Below are positions 35,904 through 47,245 of a stretch of DNA of 64,000 nt, piece after piece; the first letter of the stretch is position 1; each line of letters begins with the position of its first letter. Source of the DNA: Eonycteris spelaea. Its lineage: Eukaryota; Chordata; Mammalia; Chiroptera; Pteropodidae. Under the pieces are notes generated by a model, which did no database searches, was not told where the DNA came from, and saw only the letters and a list, made by a program, of their open reading frames with translations. The position numbers were made by a program, and so were the translations under genes. The DNA lies in the NCBI GenBank assembly GCA_003508835.1, contig PUFA01000068.1, positions 6,200,001 through 6,264,000 of the forward strand, written 5' to 3'.

Positions 35904-36394
35904 TTCCAGGGAGTACTGAAGGGCCATTTGTTTTCTGATCATGAATGTAAATAAAATCTACCTTCCTGACTGGTATTATTTTCTTCAAACTTCAGTCTGT
36001 TTGGTGCAAGCTTATAAAACTTCTATGTCTGGGCTTAAGAATAAGATTTTTCAGTCAGACATTATAGAATTAGAGAGGAGGTCAAGAAAATGTTGATAAT
36101 TATTTAAAGAGGGAAAACAAGAGGTGACTGATGGAGATTGAAAAAGTAAATTAATTGGTATTCTCAGTAAGATTAAATAGTTGTTTCACAGGTCACAGAT
36201 TATAACTTCCCATTCTTCTCCATATATTAAATTATTCCAAGGATTTCAAGCATTCATGGGTAGGTTGCTACACTGAAAATTTCTCCTATATGAAATATTT
36301 ACCTCTCACTTTTATTTCTCTGAGATATTTTTAATACATATAGATTGACAATTCATTAAATCCCTACACCTCACTTTCTTACAAATGTGTGCTA
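35904..36394. other. Unassigned sequence
   Basis: No gene or repeat recognised. Confidence 0.5.
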
Positions 36395-36568
36395 GCCCTT
36401 TAATCAGTTCCTTAAGCCACAAACCTGAGGATCATTTCTAGGCTTTTTCTCTTCCTTTATCCATTCTAAAAGTCTTCTCTTTTTCTCAGACTCTCGAAAT
36501 AATTATACCTGCTCATTTTTATTTAAGCTGCATATCGTGTCAGTCTTCTTCCCTATTTCATCCAGAGT
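36395..36568 (+). mobile_element. L2 LINE, left piece
   Basis: Sense L2 ORF remnant: 'cttaagccacaaacctgagg', 'atcatttctaggctttttct', 'tctcagactctcgaaataat'. It is followed by a reversed MIR and appears to resume at about 36900. Confidence 0.6.
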
Positions 36569-36775
36569 GATCAAGTACTATTTATTATGAACTGTGCATT
36601 CACTTTAGCTGAGACACTAATAAAAGTACTATCTATGTGTAATCTCATCTATTCTTCATAAAAATTATTTAATTTTGTGTCTTAATCCTCATCTTATAGA
36701 GGAAGAAACAGATACAGAGATATTTAGTAACTTACTTTGGGATGACCCTAGGTTTACATTTTTACTGAGAGTAAG
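36569..36775 (-). mobile_element. MIR SINE, inserted in L2
   Basis: Reverse MIR: 'tgtaatctcatctattcttc', 'aatcctcatcttatagagga', 'agaaacagatacagagatat', 'agtaacttactttgggatga', 'ccctaggtttac'. It separates two L2 pieces of the same orientation. Confidence 0.7.
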
Positions 36776-36899
36776 GTTTTTATTCTCACCTATGTGGTTA
36801 TAAAGCCTGATATCTTGGCCAGTACATTGTATTGCCTGTTTACACACTGTATTCGGATTTTGTGAATTTCTTTTCTGGCTGTCTATAGGTTGAAGTTCA

Positions 36900-37175
36900 A
36901 ATGAGTTTGTATAAAAAAGCAAGATCGTTCATTACCTGGCTCCACTTTTTATCTCTACTTATGTTTATAACCTTGCCTTCCCCACTCCCTTTAATCTCAC
37001 ACTTAGGTATATTCCATTCTAACTATATTTAACTACTTGTGGCTGTTCACTCTGTCTATTCTTTCAAGAATATGGAACATCTTTTTCTTTATATTCTCAT
37101 TCTTGCCCATGTAATAAAATCTACCCATCTTTTAAGATTCAGATAAATGATCCTATTAAATATGACGATTATCCA
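36900..37175 (+). mobile_element. L2 LINE, right piece
   Basis: Sense L2: 'cattacctggctccactttt', 'ccttccccactccctttaat', 'gtggctgttcactctgtcta', 'aatctacccatcttttaaga'. These phrases come in the order of the L2 ORF2 3' end. Confidence 0.65.
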
Positions 37176-38777
37176 CACACATTTATCTGAGCTTATTGTC
37201 AAGACTATGTATAAAATAACAGCAAAGTGAAAAAAGGTATAAGCACAAAAACTAAAAGAATGGCACAGTAAAAAATAGTAAAGAATATTTCAAGACATAC
37301 TTGCAAATGGAGTGTGTATAAAGAAGTAGTACCTAGAGGAGCAGAGGAAATTGTAATGAAAGTGCCTGTAGAGTGAGAAGCAACCAATTCACATTCAGAA
37401 CTCCAAGGACTGGGTAGTAATAAAAGCTCCAAGATATTTGGGGTTGGCAAGAGGGGATTGGTTAAAAAAAAAAATTCTTTAAGAAATAATTTGACAGTGC
37501 CCTTCTACAGGGGAAAGGAGCCCTGTTATCGCTCTCTTGACAAAATTAGGTGCAAGATTTATTCTTTAGCAATTAGATCATACAATTTTCCACCTTCAAG
37601 CAAAAGGCACAGCATAAGTCAGGGAGAGTCAGGGGACCAAAACAGAGAGAAAGGTCACACAATGTTAGGCTCTATAGCTCCATCTCATTTCTAGACCTGA
37701 AACATTAGCAGTCAGGAATACTTCTCTAGGTAGGATTCTGGGAAGATTATTTTTGGAGTACTGAACAACTCTAAAAAAGACCTTCAGATACAATATTTAG
37801 GTTCAACCAGTGGAAAAAAAAATGAAATGTGATTTAGCACTCAGTCACTCTATAACAATTATATCAGTTAACTCTTCTGTCTATACATGCTTACTAAATC
37901 AATACCTCAATCTCAATTATGGAGGAGAATACAAAAAGAGGAAGAATCACAGAGAATAGACACTAAGAGGAAAAACAATGGGAGGAGGCAGAAAATAATA
38001 TTATTGGAAAAAAAAACTATAAATGAGATATTTAGAGAATCAAGATGTTGTATTCATAAAACAATATTATGGCACCAATACCAAAGTAATAAAGGAGCAA
38101 TTGGAGACCAAGAAAGTATTGTTTGGAAATGAAGCTATAAATAGTGAAATTTAAAGAAGAACTCATAGATGGGTTGAGAGATTAATTTCAGAGAAGCTCT
38201 CTGAAAATAAAAACACTACCCCCAACTCCATAATTAAAAAAGAAATTAAAAATTAAGAGAGGAAGATGGAAAAAAATTAGGTGATTTACCATTATACTAA
38301 AAAAAGTTCCAGAAAGATAAGCATAAGCCAAACTAACACCCATGGTCAGTCTTACAACCTAATCTGTGAAGACACAGATGCTACTGCTAGTTGAACAAAC
38401 ATCACAGATTGCGCTGGCAAGATCATCAGAAACAGACATGGTTTGCTATAGCTGTAACTCCTGCCACTGCTGCCTCTGCCACAGCTGGATGAAGCTGTTT
38501 GTTCCCGTTAACTTGTGTCAAAAACTTCTGACTCGAAGACCAAAGTAAATAAATATAATTCGTGGAAACTAGACCACGTTTATATCCTAGTTGCAAGGGA
38601 GATTAGAAAATCTTTTATCTGACAATTTTTGCTTCTGTAATGGGAGCTTGGCTTATAAAGATTTCACCTACATAGGGTGGGTTTAAAAACTGGGCACCGG
38701 ATAGAATCACAAATGTCCACTACATGTGGGAACTAATATTAGAAAGCAGAGAAGATGAGTCCTAGGGTGAAGGCAAA
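37176..38777. other. 1.6 kb, no element named
   Basis: No gene recognised. The part at about 38540-38700 ('atatcctagttgcaaggga') resembles a phrase I associate with an interspersed mammalian repeat, but I cannot place it. ORFs at 37205-37450, 37458-37694, 37887-38132 and 38366-38548 (60-81 codons) have no domain or exon support. Confidence 0.4.
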
Positions 38778-38857
38778 AATAAAAAAAAAAAGAAAAAAAA
38801 AAAAAAAAAAAGAAAGAAAGAAAGAAAGAAAGAAGAAAGAAAGAAAGAAAAAAAAAA
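38778..38857. repeat. A-rich and (GAAA)n microsatellite
   Basis: A-runs broken by G, passing into GAAA units and back to A-runs. This looks like an expanded poly-A tail of a retroposed copy. The sequence upstream (38700-38777) shows no clear SINE or L1 3' end. Confidence 0.9.
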
Positions 38858-39479
38858 GGATGGCTGTGTAGTAGACCTACATGGAAAGAAGTCTACATTG
38901 GAACTGGAGGATGGAGCATTCTAGGAGAATTAGCTCTAGGCAGCAAGGAAACAGATAAACACAACCTACCAAAATAACAACCAAAAATAAAATGGTAGTA
39001 TATGTGAAAATTTGAGCATTTAGAAAACAGTATAAGTAGATGTTTTGTAGTTCTTATGAGGCCTTTCAAAGAATTTAACAATGAGTTGATAAATGCCAAA
39101 GAAACAAAAGAAGAAATGTAAAATCTAGAATAATATTTGTTGATGGAAAATAATCCTCCAAAATAAACATAATAACAGTTTGGCTTGGTTCATCAGTATT
39201 TTTCAGACATTTACAGTCACAAAAAAAGTGGTTTAACTGTACTGCAAAAAATAACATAGGGAAAGAGATGTTTACAGGAAGCCTTCAACTGATAATGTGG
39301 AAAATCAAAAATGCACAAAAACAGTATTAACAGAATTGAGGACAATTAAGTCAGTAAAAAAGGAAATGACTGAAAGATTTGAAAGCCCCTAGGAAATAGG
39401 ACTTCAAAATAGAGATAGTAACTGAGGGACTTTCATAACAGTAAAACTATATCTTTAAAGAGGAGCTAAAATACCACCT
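38858..39479. other. Unassigned sequence
   Basis: No gene or repeat recognised. ORFs at 38893-39099 and 39075-39257 (minus) are unsupported. Confidence 0.5.
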
Positions 39480-39690
39480 TTCTCATGAGCCCTGTTGAGG
39501 CAGAGTGAGTTCCTTTCTTTGTGTGTTCCCTCAGCACCTTATCTACATCTTTTTTATTGTAGTAATAAAACACACTGGATCATATGTAATTATTCACATA
39601 TCTGTTGTCCTTGCTACCTGCATAATTTCTATATGTAGCAGAATATTGTGCCTTATACAAAGTAAATGTCACATACATTTTTTGAATTAA
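39480..39690 (+). mobile_element. L2 LINE 3' end
   Basis: Sense L2: 'gtgtgttccctcagcacctt', 'tgtccttgctacctgcataa', 'cagaatattgtgccttatac', 'aaagtaaatgtcacataca', 'ttttttgaattaatc'. This is a decayed copy of the usual 3' terminus. Confidence 0.6.
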
Positions 39691-41137
39691 TCTATACTCA
39701 ATCTTCTCCACTTCAGTCTCTATTTTTAGTTCATTTCCTCATCTTTACCTCTATCTTTAACATGCACCATTTCAATAATTTTGCTTCTACTTTAGAAAAC
39801 TCTTCTGTATCCTCATGGAAGGAAAGCCAGAAACAGAGTGAATTTTAAATCTTCTTTCAATGATCATATCTTCTCTTTTGGTCCATCTTCACATTCTAGT
39901 CTAGAATATCTGCTGTACAAAACCAGCTTGAGACTTACTACCTAACCTTATTGGGGTGAATTAGTATTGATAACTTTTTTTGAAGTATATATTGAAAATA
40001 TTTCACACAATAAACCCTGGTTTAGGAAGATTGAATTCATTGTGGGAAACCCATAAGTAATCCATGAACATTGTTAGCCTTCCAGATATCTATAGATTAT
40101 CGACAGTTTTGTTATTACAGTCACAAAACAGCAGAGTTCTAACTCCAGATTGTCTTTCGATATTTACAACTTTTAAAATCACTAGAGCCAGAAAACAGAA
40201 TTCTTTTGTGATTCAATAAGATTTGCAGAACAAATCTCCAAAATTAGATTTCTTGTTCTGTGTTAAAACATTCACATCTGTTAAATGCTACACAAAGAAA
40301 CTTAGCCAGTGAGTTTTAATTAATATTTTCTTAAGCAAACTAATTGTCTGTTGTTTTAGCTTTAAGCTGTTTCCCGAGGTGGGGGAGGCGGGGGGAGGAA
40401 GCCAAATACTTATTTGGAAGAAATACTGCAAGTAACTAAGTAACTTCCTCTGAGAACCTGGTGTTTGGCTTGGCAGAGGCTGTTTTAAAAGATTTAATAG
40501 CATCATCAAGACTTATTTGAAACTTGCCTAGGAATATTTTTATATTCAATCTGTATATCAATATTAATTTTTTTAACACAGATGAAGATTTTATTGGTAG
40601 CCTCAGAGGAATGGCAAATAGACTATAGGGATTTCCAGTTGTGAGCTGGGCGCACTGAAAATCAAGATCTTATAAGGCAGAATGAGAGAAAGAATAAAGC
40701 ACCCTGTCAAATGAAAATGAGAAAACAAAAACAAAGCTAAAAACAAACAAACAAACAATGGTGTAGTAAAGAGTCTTTGGAAAACATTTGTGACCAATTT
40801 GCTCTCCACTGATAAATTAAATTCAGGGTGTGCTTAGAAGGATGTTGTGCAGGGTGCTTGGAAGACTGTGTGGCATTTAAGAACACAGTGGTCATTCCTT
40901 TCTATATATTCATTTTCTTGGATTGAAAATAATGCCAGTGAAATTTGATTCAGATTGAAATTGCCACCACTCAAAACCAATTTACTTGAGAGTTGAGATA
41001 TATTATTTGATGCATTTGTATGGATAAATATATGTTGAAAATAAGAAAGCTGATATGTTATCCCCTCTTCAGGGCTCATGACTTTGCTGAATTTTAGATA
41101 AGAAATCAACCTGTATGAATGAATGTAGCAGTGGGGC
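39691..41137. other. 1.4 kb, nothing recognised
   Basis: No gene found, although the longest ORF of the window (129 codons, minus, 40834-41223) ends this stretch. It has no start context, domain or composition of a protein, and overlaps a MIR. A G-rich patch ('gaggtgggggaggcgggggg') lies at 40377-40396. Confidence 0.5.
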
Positions 41138-41320
41138 ATCATGTAATAGAAACAATACAGTCTGGAGTTCTGGAGAACAGAATTTGAGTTATAGCTTTGC
41201 CACCATGTTGTGACTTTGAACAAACCACATTTATTGGTGTCTCAGTTGCTTCATGTGTAAAATAAGAAGGCAGGACTAGGTGCTCTCTGGGCTTTTTCCA
41301 CTTTGAAAATCAAATGCTCC
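41138..41320 (+). mobile_element. MIR SINE
   Basis: Sense MIR: 'gaatttgagttatagctttg', 'ccaccatgttgtgactttga', 'ggtgtctcagttgcttcatg', 'aggactaggtgctctctggg', 'ctttttccactttgaaaatc'. The last two phrases are the alternative 3' end common in MIR copies. Confidence 0.8.
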
Positions 41321-41439
41321 TGTGTGACTATAGGTAATCAATAGAGAGTACATTGGGCACTGAACCAGTGGAGGGCAGGCTGCTCATTAAATATCTCCTA
41401 TGCTATCGGCTCAATATTATATATTTCATTGACTATCAA

Positions 41440-41700
41440 GAAGCCTATGAGCCCTGTGGTCAGACCACCTGGGTTCCTACCCCATTTTTAGTACTTTACT
41501 AAATATGTGACTCTAGACAAGTTATCTAACCTACCTTTTAATTTTCTCACTTATAAAATGAGTATAGTTATAATACTAATTATTCTATAAAGTGGGAATA
41601 ATTAGCACCATGTTATAATATTTTCAGGAAAATTAATGAGTTAATTTGTGAGATGCTTAGATGAGCACACTTGATAAATGTTTGCTATTATATATGTGTT
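41440..41700 (+). mobile_element. MIR SINE
   Basis: Sense MIR over nearly full length: 'ggtcagaccacctgggttcc', 'atatgtgactctagacaagt', 'tatctaacctaccttttaat', 'ataaaatgagtatagttata', 'agatgcttagatgagcacac', 'ttgataaatgtttgctatta'. Confidence 0.85.
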
Positions 41701-42594
41701 TATGTGTATGGGTTTAAATCTTCATAGTGATATGTGCCATTTTTATGATTGAAAAAATATTTTTCATAGTTTCTTGATTATGTAAGTTTTGGAAGAATGA
41801 CATTAAAACTTGACATTGAAAAGAATTAAAACAAATATTTTTGTCAATCACTATTTAACAAAGTCCAGCTAAGTACCTGCAAAACAGTAGATTCTGGGTA
41901 GAATGAATCTGAGATCAAAGACTGTGTGATACTGGAGCTCATGTAACTAAAGGTGACAAGGATGAAAATGAATATGTTCCAACCTGGAAAGTGTCTTTTA
42001 TGTCCCTTTAAAATCTTTAGATAATAACATCCTCTTCTTTACTTGATGATCAAAAGACCTCAAGAATTTTCAGTTACATTTGGCCTTCGCTCTTCTGATA
42101 TTTACATTTAAAGAACTTGCTATTTGTCCTCAGAGGTCAGCAATCTTAATGTGACATAGAATATTTAGTTATTTCTGGAAATAGGCTATTTAGCCATAAT
42201 ACTGTAGAAGTACTATAGCACAGCTGTTACTAAAATAAAGTCAGGGAAAAGAGAGGGTTGCAATTAATAGGACAATTCAATATAACTAGCAAGCAGTATT
42301 GTCTTAATTCTAACCATCACTTGTACCTACTCGGTAAGTAGAAATCTTGAAATATTATTGGGTGAAATTGTAAGTGTATCAGCATAATGATGGCACAACA
42401 AGTATTTTCATCTTTTTCTTGGAGCTATGACACTTGATAGTATTAGTATATTACCAATCTGATTCCCCCCTAGTAGGAAGCCATCTTCCACAAACTTATG
42501 AAGAGTCTCATCATCAAAATGAAGCTTTATCTGTTTTTTTATTACTTTCTTAATTTTTTAAATTGTTGAATATCAAAAATATATAATTAACACA
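41701..42594. other. Unassigned sequence
   Basis: Nothing recognised. Confidence 0.5.
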
Positions 42595-42770
42595 TCATAT
42601 TTGTTGCCAGAAATTTTATATATGCTTTTTCATTTAATCCTAATGACAATCTTAAGAGTTAGATTTTATTTCTCAGTTTTATGGACAAATAAACTAAAAC
42701 ATAAGGAAGTTACTTTGTTCAAATTTATGCATATAGCAAATGAGAGAGCTGAGATGTGAATGAATATATT
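42595..42770 (-). mobile_element. MIR SINE
   Basis: Reverse MIR: 'tcatttaatcctaatgacaa', 'tcagttttatggacaaataa', 'actaaaacataaggaagtta', 'gcaaatgagagagctgagat'. Confidence 0.75.
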
Positions 42771-42964
42771 TATGATCAAATATGTAGTTTTTCCACAATG
42801 CTATTTGCATTAATCTTTGGAAAATTAGAGGGAGTGTAAAGTAAAATTAAAATAATATTACAATCCAGCTGAATTTGGAAGGCATGGCTTTGCAGTAGTT
42901 TTAATATATATTTTAGCTGGTTTTATCAGCACTTGGTCACCTGACAGTCATAGTACTCTCTCTC

Positions 42965-43185
42965 ATCAGTGCTTACTGTGCATCAAGCACTAATTTTAGC
43001 ACTTAACATTTATATTTTTATTTAATTTTCACAATAATAACATGAAGAGTATACTATCATCACCTTCATTTTATGGATAAAAATGTATGTCACAGATATT
43101 TTAATAATTTTCCCAGAGTTATATAATGAATAAGTACTTGAGTAGGTCTTTAAACCCAAGCTGTCTGACTTTAGAACCTAGGGTG
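42965..43185 (-). mobile_element. MIR SINE
   Basis: Reverse MIR over most of its length: 'gcttactgtgcatcaagcac', 'cattttatggataaaaatg', 'aattttcccagagttatata', 'ctttaaacccaagctgtctg'. Confidence 0.8.
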
Positions 43186-43394
43186 TTAATTGTTGCCCAA
43201 TAATGATCAGTACCAATAAACATCAAGGACTGGATATTAGGCAAAGACCACAAACTAAAAATGAGCCCAAACTGGAGTTTTATCTGATAGGTAAGGTGAA
43301 AGGGAATTGAGATCACTTGTGAACAAGAGTTTCAGATAATTATTTCCACTGATTTACTTTCTTCTATCCATCATCCTCAACTAGAATAAATAAA

Positions 43395-43600
43395 CGAATT
43401 CCGCTAATGTGTCACTGGGGATATACTCTGTGCGAGGTACATACTTATACCTTATAATTATTGGCTCTTTTAATACTCATGACAATCTGTGAAGTAGTTA
43501 CAAATATTACGTAAATCTCTGGGGAAGAGATGGGACTAGCTTGATCCCAGGCAGACTGAAAAGCCTCGCATTTTAAACCTCAGCTCCATGCTGCCCGTGG
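43395..43600 (-). mobile_element. MIR SINE, diverged
   Basis: Reverse MIR: 'actctgtgcgaggtacatac', 'ttaatactcatgacaatctg', 'tgaagtagttacaaatatta', 'gagatgggactagcttgatc', 'ccaggcagactgaaaagcct'. Confidence 0.65.
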
Positions 43601-44234
43601 CATGACTCATGCCAAACTTTTGGAGTTTTGAGAATGAAGACTTTAGTGTGGAGTTGAATGTAGGTGCAGAACGAATTAGATAACCTGTTTATATGGCTGA
43701 GGAAAACATAAGTAACTGTTAACCCTCATGGGAGCAAGCTATGTAGTCACCTAAGTAAGAAGTAGCTTAATAACAACTTTTCCAAGAGTTGCGTTCTTAT
43801 TGTTTGAGGTACTCCTCAGTGTCCATGCAAATGAATTAGATGATAGAACTAGATCCTTTAGACAACATCTTGAACAAAGCTCACAAAATAGGTTCATATA
43901 TTTTCATATGATATATGAAGAACAATTTATTTCCATGGATGTATGAATATACATTATTTATATGCTACTTTGAAGTCAAAGGCTTTAAGATGACATATAC
44001 AAATGTGCTATGGCAACCTAGAGTAATCTAGGTTCCCATGATACTGAAAATAAATGAGGGTTGGCATCAGTAATTTTATATTCTATTTGAGGAGTTCTAG
44101 AAGAATCTGTTAGAGGGAGGAGATAAGCAGGCCCTTTAGCTTGTGCTTCAAACTTGAAAAGACTTCATTATGTAGTTGCCTTATAGTAGCTAATATCTGC
44201 TGGGATGTAAGTAGAGACCTTTTGTATTATTTAA
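43601..44234. other. Unassigned sequence
   Basis: Nothing recognised in this 630-base stretch. Confidence 0.5.
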
Positions 44235-44710
44235 TGTTTTATGTATAACAGACACACTAACATTTAGTGGCTTTAAACTGCTCCCACTTAACTCATGACC
44301 TACCATACATGTGGGCAGTCCTGGTCTGGTCTGACTTGACAGATCTCTTCTGGACTTGTTTATCTATTTAAAATCTCCTGGAAGTTGGCTGGTGACTAAA
44401 TGACCAAAAAGACCTCAACCAAGTCTGGCATTCAGAAACTCAGCGAGGATGAACGAAGCTGTTGGGAAAAATCTTATTTCATAATTCACTAGGTTAGCCA
44501 GGCTTCTTCATATGTGGCAGTGGCAGGAGTCCTAACAGCAGCAAATCCTCACAAGTAAGTGTTTTTTAAGCCTTTGTTTGCTCACTTTACTAATAATGTT
44601 CCACTAGACAAAGCTGGTCACAGGGCCACGCCAGTGTTCGTGTAAATGGGCATTTACAAAGGCTATGGAGGGTAAGGGATAATGTGGCCATTATTGAAGT
44701 TTTATTATAT
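44235..44710. mobile_element. Ancient interspersed repeat, class not settled
   Basis: Landmarks I associate with an old mammalian medium-reiterated repeat: 'acatttagtggctttaaact', 'gctggtcacagggccacgcc' and 'ataatgtggccattattgaa' at the end. I could not decide whether it is an LTR or a hAT-type DNA transposon. Confidence 0.45.
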
Positions 44711-44939
44711 CATCATCACAAATGTTGATTATAACTAAAATTCATCAGCTATTGATAGTAGCTAAGTTTAAGAGGGAAGGATAATTCCAACGACAAAAAG
44801 AATCCAAATTGAATGTAGGACATATTTTCTTAGAGAGCTTAGAGAACCACAATGATGGAAAGTCAACTTATTGGCTTGAGAGAGGCAAAATGTCTCAGCA
44901 GAAAGAATATGAATAGACAGACAAAGCTAGGCAAGTAGG
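44711..44939. other. Unassigned sequence
   Basis: Nothing recognised. Confidence 0.5.
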
Positions 44940-45055
44940 TGTCTCATCCCCAACACCTACTGGCTCAGTGACTGAGATTACTTAACCGCTCTAAGCCGCC
45001 ATACTCAATTTGTTAAAAGTAAAAGTACATATTACAAAGTACTTTCCCTTATTCT
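44940..45055 (+). mobile_element. MIR SINE core, weak
   Basis: Sense landmarks 'ctcagtgactgagattactt', 'aaccgctctaagccgccata' and 'ttgttaaaagtaaaagtaca' follow MIR order. Confidence 0.5.
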
Positions 45056-45529
45056 TCAATTTCAGCTATAAAAAGACTAAATGTGTTCTTTCATAGCATT
45101 TTTTCATAAGGATGAATGAAGTCATTTAGAAGGGTAGGCTGGATAACCTGTAAAGTACCACATACTTGTTAGCTAATTCAATTAATAGAAATTTTCATTC
45201 TGAATCACACATTATACTCCTCCTTGCTAGTTCCTATGCCCAGTTTTATTTGATATTGTTTTGACCTTTTTAAGCAACCAAAATCTAAAGCTGAGAGAGT
45301 AAAAGGACATGAAAACCCTTAAACAGAACTGGTGGAATTTTAAGTTGGTAAAAATCAGTTAATCAAGCTGGTAATGTGAAATACACTACAATGATCGTAT
45401 CTAGAAAGACATAATTTAAATATAAAATAACTTATGCTAATATTTGTCTTTCACAGTATTTAGCACTTTTTCTTAATGTATGTATTTATGTTGCCATTCA
45501 TGAAATGAAAAGTCAGTTATTTACATTTT

Positions 45530-45645
45530 TACCTAGTTTGTCTTTAGCAAATTACCACAGTTCTCTAAGCCTCAGTTTCATTATCCATGGGATAGAAATA
45601 ATGATATCTCAAAGGACCGGTTTAAAAAATCATAATAGATAAGTT
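45530..45645 (+). mobile_element. MIR SINE core
   Basis: Sense MIR: 'tctttagcaaattaccacag', 'ttctctaagcctcagtttca', 'ttatccatgggatagaaata', 'atgatatctcaaaggacc'. Confidence 0.7.
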
Positions 45646-46515
45646 GTAATTCAGAGAAGACACTTTTTTTTTTAACTTTTCTCTTCCATAGTTTCTTCTC
45701 TTCACATTATTCCAGTCATTCTTTGACATTTCTCCTTCCATGTTATAGGATTTGAGATAGTAGTGATGAGATGTCCTGAAAGAACAAATTTGAAGGGGAA
45801 GACAATGTGCTTCCTTTGGGCTGTGCAAATTTGAAGATGCCTGAGTGACTCTAATTGGTGAGGAGTTTCAGTGGATTGTGCAGATCCTACCCCAAGGAAA
45901 AGGGAGACCAATGCCCGCCCTTCTATAGACCCACCCTGATCCTTGTAGGAAATTAATTCACCGTTCTCTCCCTGTGAGTGCCCTAGCTGCTTTCATCAGC
46001 TTATGACATATCCAACTCTATTCTGACAATTTATTCAGCCCAATCAGAGGTCTGTTCAATGTCTGGTGAAATGATGTTAAAAATGCAGAACTTGAGTGGG
46101 CTGCTTGGAGAAGATGGCTCTCAACTTGATTTCTATTGACAGAAGGCAGCTCAGACAAAGACATAAATAAAAAGTTATAGTGACTGAGGAAAAACTTGGG
46201 CCCTCCAGTTAGACCTCATTATTCTGAGCAGTCAGAGTAATGAATGCTACTGGAAAAAAGTAGCAGCGGGGAGACAGATTGGCTTCTCAAAGTAAGCAAT
46301 ACTAATGACGTGAACCTAGAATTAGTGATCACCTGAAGAATCAGGACAGTTGAACTATTGGAGGCCTACGGAGGTTTCTACTCAATCTTATACAATTCAT
46401 GGCATGAAAAACATGGTTTGAGAGACTCACAAATTTCTAGGCAGGCTTGAATTATCCCATTTCCTTTTGAGATTTTTGGACCTCAGTATTCTACCATCAT
46501 GGAAATAAGAGCTTT
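45646..46515. other. Unassigned sequence
   Basis: No gene recognised. Overlapping minus ORFs at 45622-45828 and 45702-45911 (68-69 codons) have no signature. Confidence 0.5.
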
Positions 46516-46531
46516 GAAACCAAATTATATC
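46516..46531. repeat. Left target-site duplication of the 5S SINE
   Basis: 'gaaaccaaattatatc', repeated with two differences right after the tail at 46774-46789 ('gaaatcaaattatctc'). The A-rich 5' end suits L1 endonuclease cleavage. Confidence 0.85.
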
Positions 46532-46773
46532 ATCTAGAGCCATGCCACCCTGAAGAAGCCCAATCCCATCTGATCTTAAAAGCTAAGCAGGATTGGGCCT
46601 GGTTAGTACTCAGATGGGAGACCACCTAGGAAGACCAGGTGCTGTAGGAATAAAAAATAAAAAATAAGGGATTGTAAGCTGACAAGGTCCTTGCAATCTA
46701 TGATGTCAACCAAGGGTTGCCTTGCCTAATGAATAAACAAACAAACAAACAAACAAACAAATAAAATAAAAAG
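46532..46773 (+). mobile_element. 5S rRNA-derived SINE with target-site duplication
   Basis: The first 118 bases (46532-46649) align end to end with 5S ribosomal RNA. The internal promoter is well kept: 'aaagctaagcaggattg' corresponds to box A and 'agatgggagaccacctagg' to box C of the 5S gene. A body follows (46650-46730, with an A-rich linker and 'gctgacaaggtccttgcaat'), then an AAAC-rich tail. The direct repeats 46516-46531 and 46774-46789 (16 bp, 14 identical) bound it as target-site duplications. It was transcribed by RNA polymerase III and moved by L1-type machinery. 5S-headed SINEs are known in fruit bats (MEG-RS/MEG-RL) and the springhare; assignment to either is inference. Confidence 0.9.
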
Positions 46774-46789
46774 GAAATCAAATTATCTC
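46774..46789. repeat. Right target-site duplication of the 5S SINE
   Basis: 'gaaatcaaattatctc', the downstream partner of 46516-46531; 14 of 16 bases agree. Confidence 0.85.
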
Positions 46790-46954
46790 TAAAGTGTCTT
46801 TCAACTGTAACATTATTTGAAGTATAATTCTAACTTTTGCACAATGGAGAATACTAATGCTTAATTTTCTTGAAGGTAGGCAATGGGCAGAATCTTTCTC
46901 AAAAAGAGGAAGAGAAATTATCATGTTTAGAAGGGCAAGAAATGTTAGAATACA

Positions 46955-47060
46955 TTATCTAAATTAAATCCCTATGTTACCCTTAAGAGAATAGTTACAG
47001 TTTTCCTTTTTTTATTTTTCCAGATTAAGAAATTGAAACTCAAGGAGACAGTCTTGTTTC
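46955..47060 (-). mobile_element. MIR SINE, first of two neighbouring copies
   Basis: Reverse MIR: 'ctaaattaaatccctatgtt', 'cccttaagagaatagttaca', 'ccagattaagaaattgaaac', 'tcaaggagacag'. It resembles the next MIR more than two random MIRs should (see findings). Confidence 0.6.
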
Positions 47061-47079
47061 AAATGATATATTAGCTAAA

Positions 47080-47245
47080 TTTAATCCATATATTATTCTT
47101 AAAGAATAGCTATAATTATTTTTGTTTTGCAGATGAGGAAATTGGTTAATTGAGAGTAAGTGACTTTCTTCAAATCACATGGGTCAAAAGAAACAAAGCA
47201 GAGACTTGAATTTAATGCCATCTAACCCCAAAGCCTAGGTTTTTT
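47080..47245 (-). mobile_element. MIR SINE, second copy
   Basis: Reverse MIR: 'aaatttaatccatatattat', 'tgcagatgaggaaattggtt', 'gtgactttcttcaaatcaca', 'agacttgaatttaatgcca'. Confidence 0.75.

Noticed and set aside
35679..35988. ORFs with Pro-Ser-Phe-Leu and Lys-Glu-Gly-Arg repeats
   Set aside because: Read-outs of the GGAA microsatellite on both strands.
40834..41223. Longest open reading frame of the window (129 codons, minus strand)
   Set aside because: No domain, no plausible exon structure, and it overlaps a MIR. In 64 kb of AT-rich DNA one or two ORFs of this length are expected by chance.
46532..46649. A functional 5S rRNA gene
   Set aside because: Several substitutions from 5S, no T-run terminator directly after the 5S end, and clear SINE features (body, tail, target duplications).
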